Origin: Planctomycetaceae bacterium
GTDB taxonomy: Bacteria > Planctomycetota > Planctomycetia > Planctomycetales > Planctomycetaceae
NCBI GenBank assembly: GCA_029259875.1
Contig: JAJDEK010000334.1
Span: forward strand, 1 to 12,876
Direction of reading: 5' to 3'
Length of the DNA: 12,876 nt
In this document: in pieces, positions 1 through 7,286 of the stretch
How the letters are laid out: each line of letters begins with the position of its first letter
How positions within the stretch are numbered: the first letter of the stretch is position 1
Position numbers and translations under genes: made by a program
The notes under the pieces: generated by a model
The model's input: only the letters and a program-made list of their open reading frames with translations
Told to the model about the DNA's origin: nothing
The model's database searches: none

Positions 1-108
1 AGTGGCACTTACTAGAATCATTGAGACAAAAGCCTCAAGAACCGTAAAACCTTTTCGATTCTTAATAAAAGCGTCTGATCGATATTTGATGAGATAATAG
101 TGTTTCAT
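1..108 (-). CDS. Prepilin-like (pseudopilin) protein, N-terminal fragment cut by window edge
   Basis: This is the first 36 codons of a gene running leftwards out of the window. It starts at ATG 108-106; an in-frame TAG at 114-112 rules out an earlier start. The encoded N-terminus has a 20-residue basic leader, then KGFTVLEAFVSMILV. This is the classic type IV prepilin cleavage motif: Gly20 before the cut, Phe21 as the methylated first residue, Glu25 as the conserved Glu5 of the mature protein, then a hydrophobic helix. By family knowledge, a prepilin peptidase would cut after Gly20 and the mature protein would join a pilus or pseudopilus fibre. It lies 12 bases after the stop of a GspF gene, so it is very likely in the same operon. 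The class (GspH/I/J or PilV-like) cannot be settled from 36 residues. No strong Shine-Dalgarno is visible. Confidence 0.85.
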   Translation of the reverse strand, partial: MKHYYLIKYRSDAFIKNRKGFTVLEAFVSMILVSAT

Positions 109-120
109 TTTCTATGGAAC

Positions 121-1695
121 TTAAATAAGGTCACGTAATAGCTTGATGAGAGGCATAAATAGTGCAAGCACAAATAAACCTACAAAAATACCCAACAAAC
201 TAATTAATACTGGTTTGATTATTTCCACGAGGTATCTTAATTTTCTTGCTCTACGTTGTTCTATGGTGTCTGCCAAAGTCCTTAATACATAAGGTAGATT
301 TCCCATTCGCTCAGCAGTTGCGCACAGGACTGCTTCTGCGCTGGTAATTACTTTACTTTGTCTTAAAGATACCCAAATATTTTCGCCCTGTTTAATTTGA
401 GTGTTAATCAAATGCGTACGTGCTCTTACATCAGGCCAGAGATGAAATTCTGAAATAGTCTCCAGTGCAATTAAGGGAGGTCGATCGACTGAGATTGATT
501 GAGCTATTTGCCTAAGACAGTGAGGTGTACTTAGCCGAGGGAACCATTCTGTGATAAAAGGGATCCGAAGATTATACCACCCATAATATTTTCCAATATA
601 AACTAGAAGTAACATAGTAAATGGAAGGGAAAATAACGGTAAGAATAAGTAAAAATAGGTCACAATAAAATCACTTGTATCCATTAAAGACAATGTTAAC
701 GGCGGAAGTTCAGTTCCAAAGTCCAAGAAGATTTTTTTGAACTTCGGAATTATCCAATACATGATAAAACCGGAAATCAAGAATTGAATTGAAACGACCA
801 CTGTTAAATAAAGGATGAAATTCGCGATATTTGATCCGTCAGATAAAGTTTTTAAATTTTTAGTAGTCTGAACTGCTGCGTCGCGTAGAGCGATTCCAAG
901 ACTATTGCTCTTTTCCCCAATACGCGCTGCTACGATTGTTGACTGTGGCACCAATCCTGTAGTTGCTGATAGTGCTTCTGTAAGTGAAAGGCCAGAATAG
1001 AGAAAACTGCTTAGTTGTTGAATTTTGTCCCGATATTTACCAGACAATGTATGAGAATAAGTGTCTAGTTCTGTTGCGAGAGGAATATTATTTTCTACGC
1101 AAACTGTAAGTAACCAAAGTAGTTCAGATTCGTTTGCTCTTTTATTTACTAACCTGATTTTAAAAAGAGAACTAACTATGGTGAAAGCCAAAAGGAAAAT
1201 GGCGAGTAGCAACAAAGAACCATAAAACCACAAAGAAGCAACGATCATCACAGGGGCAAAAATCAGTACGGGAACAAATAACATGAGAGGTATTCCCAAT
1301 GATATCCACCCTAAAGCCTGTATTTTCTGCGTTAGATTTTTTAGAGATTCAGGTAGGCCATATTCGTCACCTTTGTTCAGAGTAGAAACGATCCGATAGG
1401 AGTTTATTTCTAAAATAGTTGGAACTGGGAAAAAAATAATGATCGGTAGAATCAGAAACAGAGAACCAATGATGGAATGATGATGTGTGATTACTAGAAG
1501 AAAGTAACTAGCCAGAAGAATTACATTGACAAAAATCATAATTAAAGTAAAGAAGAGCCAGAAGGCTTTTATCAATGGGTTCACACCCTGATGCCCAAAA
1601 TCTTTAATTCTGCGCGCGAGGAGAATGGAAGAAATTCCAGCAATAGGAAAATAGACAAAAAATGCCAAACAAAAAATGAGTCCAAGTGTTTCCAC
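121..1695 (-). CDS. Type II secretion system F-family protein with extra N-terminal membrane region
   Basis: 524-residue inner-membrane protein of the GspF/PilC family, the platform protein that links the cytoplasmic ATPase to pilus or pseudopilus assembly. Two T2SSF repeats are visible at about 189-318 and 391-513. Each is a helical cytoplasmic bundle ending in a membrane helix, and the motif DFGTELP lies at 325-331 between them. The first repeat contains GEKSNSLGIAL and the second ERMGNLPYVL, which fit the family pattern G-E-x-x-G-x-L. The first 180 or so residues are unusual: instead of the soluble N-terminal domain of GspF there are about four or five hydrophobic segments (roughly 7-27, 43-68, 77-96, 133-175). 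The start is GTG at 1695; an in-frame TGA at 1701-1699 excludes anything further upstream, and GGAAAG lies 11 bases before it. The gene is 27 bases after the preceding GspF gene. Confidence 0.9.
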   Translation of the reverse strand: METLGLIFCLAFFVYFPIAGISSILLARRIKDFGHQGVNPLIKAFWLFFTLIMIFVNVILLASYFLLVITHHHSIIGSLFLILPIIIFFPVPTILEINSYRIVSTLNKGDEYGLPESLKNLTQKIQALGWISLGIPLMLFVPVLIFAPVMIVASLWFYGSLLLLAIFLLAFTIVSSLFKIRLVNKRANESELLWLLTVCVENNIPLATELDTYSHTLSGKYRDKIQQLSSFLYSGLSLTEALSATTGLVPQSTIVAARIGEKSNSLGIALRDAAVQTTKNLKTLSDGSNIANFILYLTVVVSIQFLISGFIMYWIIPKFKKIFLDFGTELPPLTLSLMDTSDFIVTYFYLFLPLFSLPFTMLLLVYIGKYYGWYNLRIPFITEWFPRLSTPHCLRQIAQSISVDRPPLIALETISEFHLWPDVRARTHLINTQIKQGENIWVSLRQSKVITSAEAVLCATAERMGNLPYVLRTLADTIEQRRARKLRYLVEIIKPVLISLLGIFVGLFVLALFMPLIKLLRDLI

Positions 1696-1722
1696 AGATC
1701 AGATAACTTTCCGACACAAAAA

Positions 1723-2997
1723 TTACGAAAGATCGTTCAATAATTGGAATAAGGGCATAATCAGCGCAACGAGAAGCACACCTATGCTGAGCATGACACC
1801 TGCTAAAACGAGTGGCTGAAGTGCGAATACGAGGGATCCTGTTTTCATATTTGCTTTTGCTTGAAAGATATTGTTACTGGCACGTAACGAATCAATAAAT
1901 ATTTCGGGCTGATCTTGCCAGCGGAACAGATGCACAAAACTTTTAGAGAAATTGGGAATCTCTGTTGTTGCTTGAGCGAGGCTAGATCCATCTGCTATTC
2001 GTTTTTTTAATATTTCACAGCCTGCAATTAAATTAGGATCTCTAGTTGAATCAGCGGCTAACTCTATTGCTTTAGGTAGTTTGATGTTGGCTTCGATAAT
2101 TGTAGCGAGCATACGACAAAATTGAGCAATTGAAGTATAGCTTAAGATGCTTCCAAATATTGGTATCAAGTTGAGTAACCTCCTGCGTGTCGCTTGTAAC
2201 TTGAGTAGATCAAAACTAAACCAGAGTCCCAAAGCAAGAATGGTCAGGATTGCTATTGTTTGGAGCCCATATTGGGAGAAAATTTCAGATAAGCTGATCA
2301 CTAAAATAGTGATACTAGGGAGTTCTGTCCCAAAGTCATAGAAGATGGATTTAAAACTGCCAACAACAGTTACCATAAGAAAGTAAAAAAGTAAAAAAGA
2401 ACCAAAGACCAAAACGCTTGTATAAAAGAGAGATGTCAAAATTCTATGTCGTGCATGGGCCAGGAGCCTTTGACTTTCAATGTAGTCTTCAATGATGGAT
2501 TCCAGTTTTCCGGTTTGTGCGCCAGCTCTAATGAGAGATTCCAGATTTTGGGGAACATTTTTTAAGTGTCGGTCAAAACTGTCTTCTGACGTTTTACCTT
2601 GCTCCAAATCATCGGCAATTTTTAGTAATTCGCGTGCAAGTTTTTTAGAAGGAGTTTCTTCTGCTAGAGTACGTAAGCTCGCTGAAAGTGGTAATCCATG
2701 GACTTTAAATTCGGAACTTTTGGAGACGATGTCAATAAATTCAGACTCAGTATTCCAAGCAGCTTTTCCATAATCGGAAAGCTGGTTGCTTTGAAAATCA
2801 ATAATTTCTAAAGGCTCAGCTACAGTGGAAATCTCTTCTATTGTGGAAAGTTCATCGCTTGAACATTGATCCACACGAACAACCTTAAGCCCTTGCTCCA
2901 TCAGTTGAATACGCGCGGATTCATCGCTCACGGCTTGCAGGAAACCTTTCATTTCCTGACCATCATTGCGAATACAAATATAGGAATAGCGATTCAT
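1723..2997 (-). CDS. Type II secretion system F-family protein (middle paralogue)
   Basis: 424-residue GspF/PilC-type membrane platform protein. The open frame extends upstream to 3126, but I take ATG 2997-2995. It overlaps the TAA of the upstream gene as TAATG, and the upstream extension is only an out-of-frame reading of that gene. Residues 1-42 resemble the usual soluble GspF start (tyrosine-rich strand, G-x-E-x-x-G, then an Ala/Leu helix). The first T2SSF repeat is at about 93-213 and contains GAQTGKLESI at 159-168 and a membrane helix at 188-212. DFGTELP lies at 221-227, nearly the same sequence as in the next gene. The second repeat, at about 288-412, is more degenerate: the G-E-x-x-G signature is replaced by WQDQPEIFIDSL. 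A last membrane helix is at about 392-415. Translation is probably coupled to the upstream gene. Confidence 0.88.
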   Translation of the reverse strand: MNRYSYICIRNDGQEMKGFLQAVSDESARIQLMEQGLKVVRVDQCSSDELSTIEEISTVAEPLEIIDFQSNQLSDYGKAAWNTESEFIDIVSKSSEFKVHGLPLSASLRTLAEETPSKKLARELLKIADDLEQGKTSEDSFDRHLKNVPQNLESLIRAGAQTGKLESIIEDYIESQRLLAHARHRILTSLFYTSVLVFGSFLLFYFLMVTVVGSFKSIFYDFGTELPSITILVISLSEIFSQYGLQTIAILTILALGLWFSFDLLKLQATRRRLLNLIPIFGSILSYTSIAQFCRMLATIIEANIKLPKAIELAADSTRDPNLIAGCEILKKRIADGSSLAQATTEIPNFSKSFVHLFRWQDQPEIFIDSLRASNNIFQAKANMKTGSLVFALQPLVLAGVMLSIGVLLVALIMPLFQLLNDLS

Positions 2998-4103
2998 TAT
3001 AGAGTGGGACTCCCGAGCATTTTCAAAATTTCTACAAACGGTAGAAATACAACGATTGTGTAGCAAGCGGTTATTCCTCCTGCAACAACAATCAACAATA
3101 CGACAGGAATAATTTTCTTGATCCAATCAATGCGATTTAAAACGCGGGTTCGATAAACCCGCGAAATTTCAGACATAATATTGGGTAAATGATTTTGATG
3201 AGTTTTTTCCATCATCATCGTTTTTATGAAAATCGGAAAATGATGGCAGGATTGAATTCCTTCTTCCAGTGACGTTCCTTGTTCCAGCAAATTGGTAAGC
3301 GATTTGGTGTCGGCGATGACCTTAGTACTGCCCGTTGATTCAGCAGCTAGTGTAAGCGATTCATTTAGAGGTACATCATAGGAAAGAAGCAGGCTTGTCA
3401 TTTCGGCAAAAGTAGAATAATTCATTTCCCGGGTTAAATTTTGATAGCCGGGTACCCAACCGTAAGCAATTGTCGAGAAGCTTTTCCGCAAAAAAGAGTG
3501 ATTCTGTTCTCGAGGAATAAGAAACATGGAACGACTGGCTTTCCAGCAAATGACTAAAAAGAAAAAAATCAAGGGAATGATGAGATACCAAATTTGATAG
3601 AATTCGAACAATCTATAGACAAATTGCATTAAAGGAGTCGTTTCGAGTCGAAATATTTTGTGAATAACAAGCAATTCTGGAAATATTATAAAGCACACAA
3701 AAATTGAGAGCAAAAAAGCCATGATTAATACGAAGGCAGGATATAACAACGCATTACCGATTTCCTGACGTAATTCCATTCGAGAACGAGAGAAAGATGT
3801 GTAAGCTGTAAGTGCTTCTGGGAGACGTTCCATCCGTAGGCCTGACTTAATCAGCGATGCGTAGGCTACAGGTAATTCTTTCGATTCCAAGTCGATTGCT
3901 TCTGCAAGTGTAGATCCTTGCTCGGTTCTCACAACGAGGCGCTTAACGAAATCGCGCGAATCTTTTCTCAAATGTTTGGCTGCACTCCGCAAACCTTCAT
4001 CCAATGGAATTCCTGCACGAATCATAGCTGATAGCTCATCATTCAGATCTGACAGACTTTCTGTAGACATTTTCTGAAGTGGAGAAATATCTGCTTTATC
4101 CAT
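2997..4103 (-). CDS. Type II secretion system F-family protein (first gene of operon)
   Basis: 368-residue GspF/PilC-like membrane protein, the first gene of the leftward operon. Two T2SSF repeats are seen, at about 20-147 and 228-352. Membrane helices are at roughly 122-144, 172-187 and 331-355. Near the start, LSAMIRAGIPLDEGL resembles the family's L-x-x-L-x-x-A-G-x-P-L-x-x-A-L. The protein is divergent: DFGTELP, present in both downstream paralogues, is missing, and the matching position reads IFRLETTPL. It also lacks the usual N-terminal soluble domain and starts almost directly with the first repeat. The start is ATG 4103-4101, preceded by a weak GGAAAA. Its TAA shares one base with the next ATG (TAATG). 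The three proteins may form a hetero-oligomeric platform rather than a homomeric GspF; that is inference. Confidence 0.88.
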   Translation of the reverse strand: MDKADISPLQKMSTESLSDLNDELSAMIRAGIPLDEGLRSAAKHLRKDSRDFVKRLVVRTEQGSTLAEAIDLESKELPVAYASLIKSGLRMERLPEALTAYTSFSRSRMELRQEIGNALLYPAFVLIMAFLLSIFVCFIIFPELLVIHKIFRLETTPLMQFVYRLFEFYQIWYLIIPLIFFFLVICWKASRSMFLIPREQNHSFLRKSFSTIAYGWVPGYQNLTREMNYSTFAEMTSLLLSYDVPLNESLTLAAESTGSTKVIADTKSLTNLLEQGTSLEEGIQSCHHFPIFIKTMMMEKTHQNHLPNIMSEISRVYRTRVLNRIDWIKKIIPVVLLIVVAGGITACYTIVVFLPFVEILKMLGSPTL

Positions 4104-4577
4104 TAGTATTTTTCCGTAGATTTACTTATAGGGAATATGGACGCATGGCCACTTTGTGTTGAAGTGATTGATTGACTGGTTCACAATTTATTCCGTTTGG
4201 CAAATATCATCCAGCTGTAGCTTAAAAGGGCAGAATGACTGCTTGATATTTAGTAATTCTTCTAGACTACTGTCTCAATTTAGAACGCATATCATAGCGG
4301 TTTTGTTTAAAAGATCTAAAAAGAAAGTTATTTGCAGAATTTCTAGTTTCTATATTACTGCGGTATCATACCACGGTTATTTCCTGACCTTTAGTATGTT
4401 TGTACGATTACAGTTTACAGAATCAATGTTGCACATTACAAAAGAAAAACTTTTTCATAAATCAGTCGTTTTTTCTTTCAGGCACAAATTTCTTTATCAG
4501 AGATTGATCTACTGATAATACACCACAAACACATAGTGTCTTATGCACTGAGTTCAAAACTGGAAAGTTACTCTCGT
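4104..4577. other. Divergent intergenic region between the GspF operon and asnS
   Basis: This 474-base AT-rich stretch must hold the promoters of both the leftward secretion operon and rightward asnS. I found no convincing paired -35/-10 for either. An open frame from TTG 4168 to 4515 has a composition typical of chance translation and no known domain, so I do not call it a gene. The only structure of note is an A/T-rich inverted repeat at 4441-4478, listed separately. A short GGTA-TCA-TACC palindrome lies at 4362-4372. No tRNA or recognisable riboswitch is visible. Confidence 0.6.
4441..4478 (+). promoter_or_regulatory. A/T-rich inverted repeat in the asnS leader
   Basis: AAAGAAAAAC at 4441-4450 pairs with GTTTTTTCTTT at 4468-4478 (ten pairs, one bulged T) across a 17-base loop. 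It lies about 100 bases before the asnS start. It could be a leader hairpin or simply A/T-rich chance. The U-rich 3' arm is at the stem itself rather than after it, so it is not a standard terminator. Confidence 0.25.
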
Positions 4578-5969
4578 ATGGTTCGTACAAAAATAAAATC
4601 GGCGCTAAGTGTATCTCAGCCAGGAGAAACGATTAAGGTGTGTGGTTGGGTACGCACTCGCCGTGATTCCAAGAGTGGTTTTTCATTTGTTGAGTTAAAC
4701 GATGGTAGCTGCATGGCCAATTTACAAATAGTGATTGACCAGAATGTTCCCGATTATGAATCCACAATCAAAGATGTTACAACGGGTGCTAGCATCACTG
4801 TGACTGGAAAAGTGAATGAATCACCAGGGCAAAAGCAACGGATTGAATTACACGCAGAATCTTTCCAGTTGTACGGTACTGCAGACTCCGAAACTTATCC
4901 ACTACAAAAAAAACGGCATAGTTTTGAGTTTCTGAGAGATATTGCGCATTTACGTCCTCGAACGAACACATTTGGAGCGATTACGCGTGTTCGCAATGAG
5001 GCGGCTGCCGCAATTCACCGTTTTTTTCAGACGCGTGAATTTCTTTATATTCAGACCCCCATCATTACTACCAGTGATTGTGAGGGAGCGGGAGAGATGT
5101 TTCAGGTCACAACACTTAATTTGGAACGCCTTGCACAAGTTCAAGCAAAGCTCGATTTTTCACAGGACTTCTTTGGAAAACCTGCATCATTGACTGTTAG
5201 TGGTCAATTAGAGGCCGAAATATTTGCCACATCGATTGGAGAATGTTATACGTTCGGCCCCACATTTCGAGCAGAAAATTCAAATACAACCCGACATTTA
5301 GCTGAATTTTGGATGGTTGAACCTGAAATGCCGTTCTATGATCTTAATGATAATATGGCTTTAGCAGAAAGCTTTGTCAGAACCGTGATTGGGGATGTTC
5401 TTGAAAACTGTTCAGAGGATATGGAATTCTTTAATGAGCGAATTGACAAAACGACTCTTGAGACATTGAGAAACATTGCAGGCAATGAATTCGTCCGCGT
5501 CCCTTATACGGAGGCAATTGAAATCGTTAAATCCAGTGGAAAGAAATTCGATTTTCCTATTGAGTGGGGAAGTGATATGCAATCAGAACACGAACGATTT
5601 TTAACTGAAGAACATTTTAAACAACCAGTCATTGTTTATGATTATCCAAGAACAATCAAGCCGTTTTATATGAGATGTAATGACGATGACAAGACAGTAT
5701 GTGCCATGGATGTACTAGTTCCGGGTGTTGGCGAAATTATTGGCGGAAGCCAACGTGAAGAACGTTATGATGTGCTGATTGATCGGATGAAAGAGGGTGG
5801 ACTAAATCCGGATGATTATTGGTGGTATACTGACTTACGCAAATATGGAACCGTCCCTCATTCAGGATTTGGGTTAGGGTTTGAACGTCTGATACAGTTA
5901 ATTACATCAATGACTAATATCCGTGATTGCATACCATTCCCAAGAACTCCGAAAAATGCGGAGTTTTAA
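4578..5969 (+). CDS. asnS: Asparaginyl-tRNA synthetase
   Basis: 463-residue class IIb aminoacyl-tRNA synthetase that charges tRNA-Asn with asparagine using ATP in the cytoplasm. An N-terminal OB-fold anticodon-binding domain (about 16-100, with [15 protein letters not shown] at 23-37) is followed by the class II catalytic core. Motif 1 lies around 155-175. Motif 2 includes [20 protein letters not shown] at 226-245. Motif 3 is GFGLGFERL at 430-438. The sequence follows E. coli AsnRS (466 residues) nearly end to end, including the last residues RTPKNAEF. I prefer ATG 4578 because it puts the conserved GW at residue 23, as in E. coli (24), and has GGAAAG ten bases upstream. A GTG at 4536 would add 14 unconserved residues. 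The gene is intact and stands alone, facing away from the secretion operon. Confidence 0.97.
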   Translation: MVRTKIKSALSVSQPGETIKVCGWVRTRRDSKSGFSFVELNDGSCMANLQIVIDQNVPDYESTIKDVTTGASITVTGKVNESPGQKQRIELHAESFQLYGTADSETYPLQKKRHSFEFLRDIAHLRPRTNTFGAITRVRNEAAAAIHRFFQTREFLYIQTPIITTSDCEGAGEMFQVTTLNLERLAQVQAKLDFSQDFFGKPASLTVSGQLEAEIFATSIGECYTFGPTFRAENSNTTRHLAEFWMVEPEMPFYDLNDNMALAESFVRTVIGDVLENCSEDMEFFNERIDKTTLETLRNIAGNEFVRVPYTEAIEIVKSSGKKFDFPIEWGSDMQSEHERFLTEEHFKQPVIVYDYPRTIKPFYMRCNDDDKTVCAMDVLVPGVGEIIGGSQREERYDVLIDRMKEGGLNPDDYWWYTDLRKYGTVPHSGFGLGFERLIQLITSMTNIRDCIPFPRTPKNAEF

Positions 5970-6000
5970 GGGATCATCAGAAATAGTATGGTTCTTCTGA
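5945..6000 (+). terminator. Possible asnS terminator region (two hairpins)
   Basis: AACTCCG (5945-5951) pairs with CGGAGTT (5959-5965) around a 7-base loop and is followed by a very short T run. The stem overlaps the last codons and stop of asnS. A second stem, TCAGAA (5977-5982) with TTCTGA (5995-6000), follows. Before the insertion sequence arrived this was the whole roughly 40-base gap between two convergent genes, so a terminator is expected here. The T run is weak, so the call is tentative. Confidence 0.4.
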
Positions 6001-6002
6001 CC
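5999..6002. repeat. Target-site duplication GACC, left copy
   Basis: GACC directly before the left inverted repeat, repeated at 7276-7279 directly after the right one. A 4-bp duplication is what IS407-group IS3 elements are known to make. Four bases could match by chance, but the position exactly outside TGC...GCA ends supports it. Confidence 0.75.
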
Positions 6003-6034
6003 TGCCTTAAAAAGTTGTACCAGCCCTTATGAAG
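6003..6034 (+). repeat. IS left inverted repeat
   Basis: Starts TGCC, then TTAAAAA, GTACCAG and TTATGAAG separated by 3-base variable spacers. The right repeat, read on the other strand, has the same three blocks in the same order and spacing, with one extra base near the tip (TGCTG instead of TGCC). The orfB stop codon (TAA, 6029-6027) lies inside this repeat. Confidence 0.9.
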
Positions 6035-6893
6035 GTTGGTTTAAGTAAGTATCGCTGTGCAGTTGTAGTGAGGGCGCAGCCCGATTGGAAACTGCACAGC
6101 GACTCGCAAACTCTGCTGGGGTCACGTACCCCAACGAACTGTGTGGTCGATTCTGATTGTAATCATCCCTGAATTGATTCGTCAGTTTCCTGGCTGACGA
6201 TAAACATTCGAACTCTTCCATCGCCAGGAATTCATCCCGGAAACGACTATTAAAACTTTCCGCGTAACCATTTTGCCAGGGGGAACCTGGCTCGATATAC
6301 AACGCTTCGATCTTCAACTGTTGCAACCAACGCCGAATTGCCTTCGACACAAACTCAGGTCCATTGTCGCTCCGAATGCACTTCGGCACACCTCGCATCG
6401 CAAATAGTTCTGCCAATGTATCAATCACATCTTCACTCTTAATGCTGCGGTCCATCTTCAATGCCAGACACTCGCGAGTGTACTCATCGACGATTGACAA
6501 GCACTTCAACGGACTGCCGTTTGTGGTACGATCAAATATGAAATCCCAACACCAAACATGATCCTTGTTTTCAGCGCGACGATAGAGACAGCCATTCACA
6601 CTGGTCCCCAAACGTTTCCGTTTTCGCTTCTTTTGAGGCACTTTTAACCCTTCTCGACGCCATAGACGGAATATCCGTGTATCACTGACCTGCCAGCCTT
6701 TCTGGCGAAGTAAACAGCCGATACGACGATAACCGAATCGAGGGCGTTGTTTTGCCAACTGCAACATTTGTTTGACCAATGGCCCTTCGTCGGAACGTGG
6801 GCTTGGCGCGTAACGCTGACTGCTGCGAGGCTGATCAACCACGCAGCACGCACGTCGTTCAGAAATCTCAAATTCAGATTGCAGTTGTTTCAC
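6027..6893 (-). CDS. IS3-family transposase OrfB (DDE catalytic subunit)
   Basis: 288 residues from GTG 6893, the catalytic half of the transposase. An HTH_21-like region occupies about 35-95 (RFGYRRIGCLL, VSDTRIFRLWRREGL), followed by an rve/RNase H-fold integrase core. The catalytic triad is visible: Asp117 in WCWDF, Asp176 in RSDNGPEF and Glu212 in NGYAESFN, with 35 residues between the last two. It ends with the family motif YNQNRPHSSLGYVTPAEF. It has no convincing start of its own. The frame continues upstream to 6929, where a TGA (6932-6930) closes it exactly next to a slippery heptamer. The working protein is therefore probably an OrfA-OrfB fusion of about 392 residues made by -1 frameshifting. 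Confidence 0.93.
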   Translation of the reverse strand: MKQLQSEFEISERRACCVVDQPRSSQRYAPSPRSDEGPLVKQMLQLAKQRPRFGYRRIGCLLRQKGWQVSDTRIFRLWRREGLKVPQKKRKRKRLGTSVNGCLYRRAENKDHVWCWDFIFDRTTNGSPLKCLSIVDEYTRECLALKMDRSIKSEDVIDTLAELFAMRGVPKCIRSDNGPEFVSKAIRRWLQQLKIEALYIEPGSPWQNGYAESFNSRFRDEFLAMEEFECLSSARKLTNQFRDDYNQNRPHSSLGYVTPAEFASRCAVSNRAAPSLQLHSDTYLNQPS

Positions 6894-6929
6894 GGCAACT
6901 CTTTTCCGAGAAGGGCTTAGAAGTTTCCC
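6883..6929 (-). promoter_or_regulatory. Programmed -1 ribosomal frameshift site
   Basis: On the minus strand G GGA AAC (6929-6923) fits the slippery pattern X XXY YYZ in the orfA frame. OrfA stops two codons later (TAA 6919-6917). The orfB frame opens only after a TGA at 6932-6930, so the shift must happen within about 13 bases, and this heptamer is the only candidate. A small stem, AGTTG (6900-6896) with CAACT (6887-6883), lies about 22 bases downstream and could help. IS3 elements mostly use A-rich heptamers, so this one is less usual. Confidence 0.8.
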
Positions 6930-7204
6930 TCATTGACAAACTTCAGCATTTGGATATCGAGGGCCTGGTCGGCGACAATTTGCTTGAGGCGTTTGTTTTC
7001 CTCATCAAGAGCTTTTAGTCTTTTTGCTTCTTCTGATTTCATGCCGCCATACTGTTTTTGCCAGCGTTCGAAAGTCGATTCACTGACTTCCAGAGCCTGA
7101 AGCACGGCGGCCATATTCTGTCCAGCATTGAGCATTGCATCTGCATCACGCAGTTTTCGAACGATTTGTTCGGGAGTATGTCGGTTTCGTTTCTTAGTTG
7201 TCAT
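6917..7204 (-). CDS. IS3-family transposase OrfA (helix-turn-helix subunit)
   Basis: 95 residues. An N-terminal basic helix-turn-helix of the HTH_8/transposase-8 family (KRNRHTPEQIVRKLRDAD, then VSESTFERWQKQYGGM) is followed by a leucine-zipper-like coiled coil (EENKRLKQIVADQALDIQML). By family knowledge OrfA binds the inverted repeats and regulates transposition, alone or as the front part of the OrfAB transposase. It starts at ATG 7204-7202 with an excellent AAGGAG seven bases before it. The stop follows immediately after the frameshift heptamer. Confidence 0.93.
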   Translation of the reverse strand: MTTKKRNRHTPEQIVRKLRDADAMLNAGQNMAAVLQALEVSESTFERWQKQYGGMKSEEAKRLKALDEENKRLKQIVADQALDIQMLKFVNEGNF

Positions 7205-7242
7205 TCTGTATCTCCTTGCCCCCCATTATGAGGACTGGTATT

Positions 7243-7275
7243 CTTCATAACAACTGGTACCGTTTTTTAACAGCA
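7243..7275 (-). repeat. IS right inverted repeat
   Basis: Read on the minus strand it begins TGCTG, then TTAAAAA, GTACCAG and TTATGAAG, matching the left end block by block. Just inside it, ACTGGTA occurs twice (7234-7240 and 7253-7259) at this end only; this could be an extra transposase-binding or regulatory repeat upstream of orfA. Confidence 0.9.
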
Positions 7276-7279
7276 GACC
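7276..7279. repeat. Target-site duplication GACC, right copy
   Basis: Matches GACC at 5999-6002 and sits immediately outside the right end of the insertion sequence. Confidence 0.75.
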
Positions 7280-7286
7280 ACTTCCA

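Larger units (their letters stand above)
6003..7275 (-). mobile_element. Complete IS3-family (IS407-group-like) insertion sequence, 1273 bp
   Basis: Two overlapping transposase frames (orfA, orfB) on the minus strand lie between imperfect inverted repeats that begin TGC and end GCA, flanked by GACC direct repeats. Length, DD(35)E transposase, two-frame arrangement and 4-bp duplication all fit the IS407 group of IS3. A sampled stretch is visibly richer in G+C than the surrounding genes, which suggests arrival from outside. The transposase reading frames are open and the catalytic residues are present, so it may be active. It sits between convergent asnS and the hydrolase and breaks neither. 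Joining the flanks restores a roughly 40-base intergenic gap. Confidence 0.92.

Noticed and set aside
2998..3126. N-terminal extension of the middle GspF gene
   Set aside because: It lies wholly inside the upstream GspF coding sequence in another frame, is rich in Cys and Arg, and the TAATG overlap gives a better start.
4168..4515. 115-codon open frame on the plus strand starting with TTG
   Set aside because: No ribosome binding site, no domain, and a serine/phenylalanine-rich composition typical of translated AT-rich intergenic DNA. It lies in the region needed for divergent promoters.
4536..4577. GTG start for asnS giving 14 more residues
   Set aside because: The extra residues are not part of the family. 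ATG 4578 matches the E. coli length before the conserved GW and has GGAAAG at a proper distance.
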